DNA of 14,191 nucleotides. Origin: DATDAH01 sp036525535 (GTDB lineage Bacteria; Actinomycetota; Acidimicrobiia; Acidimicrobiales; DATDAH01). Within the stretch, counting starts at the first letter, position 1, and each line of letters begins with the position of its first letter. Location: assembly GCA_036525535.1 (NCBI GenBank), contig DATDAH010000328.1, forward strand, positions 1-14,191, written 5' to 3'. Below are positions 13,768-14,191 of this stretch, piece after piece. The notes below the pieces were generated by a model. That model saw nothing but the letters and a program-made list of their open reading frames with translations, was not told the DNA's origin and ran no database searches. Both the position numbers and the translations under genes were made by a program.

Positions 13768-14055
13768 CGATGTGTCACTCTCACAACGGGCTTTCGGGGT
13801 CCGGGAAAGCGTGCACACCGTACCGCGACCATCAGACGTCGTCAGCCAGACACCACTGAGCCTCGCGGCGGGCGTCGAGCCGGCCCGGTAGCTCGGCCGC
13901 TCCGAAGACATGAGACACGAGTGCGCCTGAGCGGCAGTTCAAACCGAAGGAGGCGGGTCGTCCGACGGTGCGGCGAGATCGACGCCGGTCACGTCGAGGA
14001 CCCGAGCACGGAGCCAGGCCGGCTCTCCGACGACCCCGAGCCGGGCGGCCCTGTC
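13768..14055. other. Mostly non-coding stretch upstream of the STAS gene
   Basis: These 288 bases should contain the STAS promoter, but I see no convincing -35/-10 pair. The right part (13939-14055) is an open minus-strand frame continuing from the MaoC stop codon. No tRNA or terminator was found: a GTTCAAACC at 13937-13945 looks like a T-loop but has no paired stem. Confidence 0.45.
13939..14055 (-). other. In-frame open extension after the MaoC-like stop, possible coding remnant
   Basis: Directly after the TAG at 14056-14058 the same frame stays open for 38 codons, encoding a peptide that begins DRAARLGVVGEPAWLRARVL and ends PPPSV before TGA. It has no usable start near its beginning and I do not recognise it. 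It may be a decayed end of a longer gene, a read-through tail or chance openness in GC-rich DNA. Confidence 0.25.
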
Positions 14056-14191
14056 CTAGGTGTCGCGGAAGCGGATGAGGGCGGCGTTCTCGTAGGAGAA
14101 CACCGCTGCACCGTGCTGGTTCGAGAGGGTGTTGCGGAAGGTGACGATGCCGGCGCCGGGTCGGCTCTTCGACGGGCGGCGGTCGATGACC
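14056..14191 (-). CDS. MaoC-like (R)-specific hydratase/dehydratase family protein, C-terminal fragment
   Basis: Only the last 44 residues are inside the window; the N-terminus and active site lie beyond the right edge. The fragment VIDRRPSKSRPGAGIVTFRN and the following NQHGAAVFSYENAALIRFRDT match the end of hot-dog-fold MaoC proteins, where a surface strand is followed by NQxGxxV and a final aromatic-rich strand ending near RFR. Such enzymes hydrate 2-enoyl-CoA or dehydrate 3-hydroxyacyl-CoA in fatty-acid or polyhydroxyalkanoate metabolism. The substrate cannot be told from this piece. The TAG stop is at the position where family members usually end, although the frame stays open beyond it. 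Confidence 0.75.
   Translation of the reverse strand, partial: VIDRRPSKSRPGAGIVTFRNTLSNQHGAAVFSYENAALIRFRDT

Noticed and set aside
13937..13945. GTTCAAACC resembling a tRNA T-loop
   Set aside because: Flanking bases do not pair into a T-stem and no acceptor, D or anticodon arms are found around it.
1..14191. Mobile element, prophage, CRISPR or defence system
   Set aside because: No transposase, integrase, terminal repeats, spaced direct repeats or nuclease/effector genes were found on either strand.

Overview
The window is very GC-rich, with codons ending mostly in G or C, many GTG starts and several promoter -10 boxes lying 6-8 nt from a start codon. The gene set includes a large SARP/BTAD regulator with an ATPase region, PadR, a DUF2079 membrane protein, a CDP-alcohol phosphatidyltransferase, a guanylyltransferase-phosphomannomutase fusion and a MaoC-type hydratase. 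This fits a high-GC actinobacterium. Acidimicrobiia is my best guess, but no marker gene here settles the class. I see no rRNA, tRNA, CRISPR array, insertion sequence or phage gene.

Left third (1-4636), mostly housekeeping. A minus-strand pair, pgsA-like CDP-alcohol phosphatidyltransferase then a sugar-nucleotide/phosphomannomutase fusion cut by the window edge, is coupled by an ATGA overlap. A HIT-family hydrolase diverges from it. The HIT gene collides tail-to-tail with a minus-strand pair, an SRAP (YedK/HMCES-like) abasic-site DNA-protein crosslink protein followed by a DUF2079 polytopic membrane protein, also ATGA-coupled.

Middle (4717-9248). A small coiled-coil protein of unknown role is read rightwards and shares a CTAG stop-codon palindrome with a 1185-residue SARP-type regulator (winged helix, BTAD, P-loop ATPase, long helical C-terminus) read leftwards. 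A secreted SGNH hydrolase diverges from the regulator.

Right-middle (9295-11616). A plus-strand run: a PadR repressor whose textbook promoter carries a perfect inverted repeat (probable autoregulation, leaderless GTG start), a four-helix membrane protein one base downstream, and a protein fusing an OmpR-type winged helix to a complete alpha/beta hydrolase. A long hairpin at 11574-11616 closes the run and also lies at the end of the opposing gene.

Right end (11646-14191), minus strand: a secreted beta-propeller/Ig-like protein, a STAS-domain anti-sigma-factor antagonist with a strong ribosome-binding site, a roughly 300-base mostly non-coding stretch, and the C-terminus of a MaoC-like hydratase whose stop codon is followed in frame by 38 more open codons.

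I do not see a clear new multi-gene system. The least routine items are the winged helix-hydrolase fusion (a putative cytoplasmic one-component sensor of an unknown small molecule), the PadR-membrane protein pair with no transporter, and the SARP regulator facing a secreted hydrolase.
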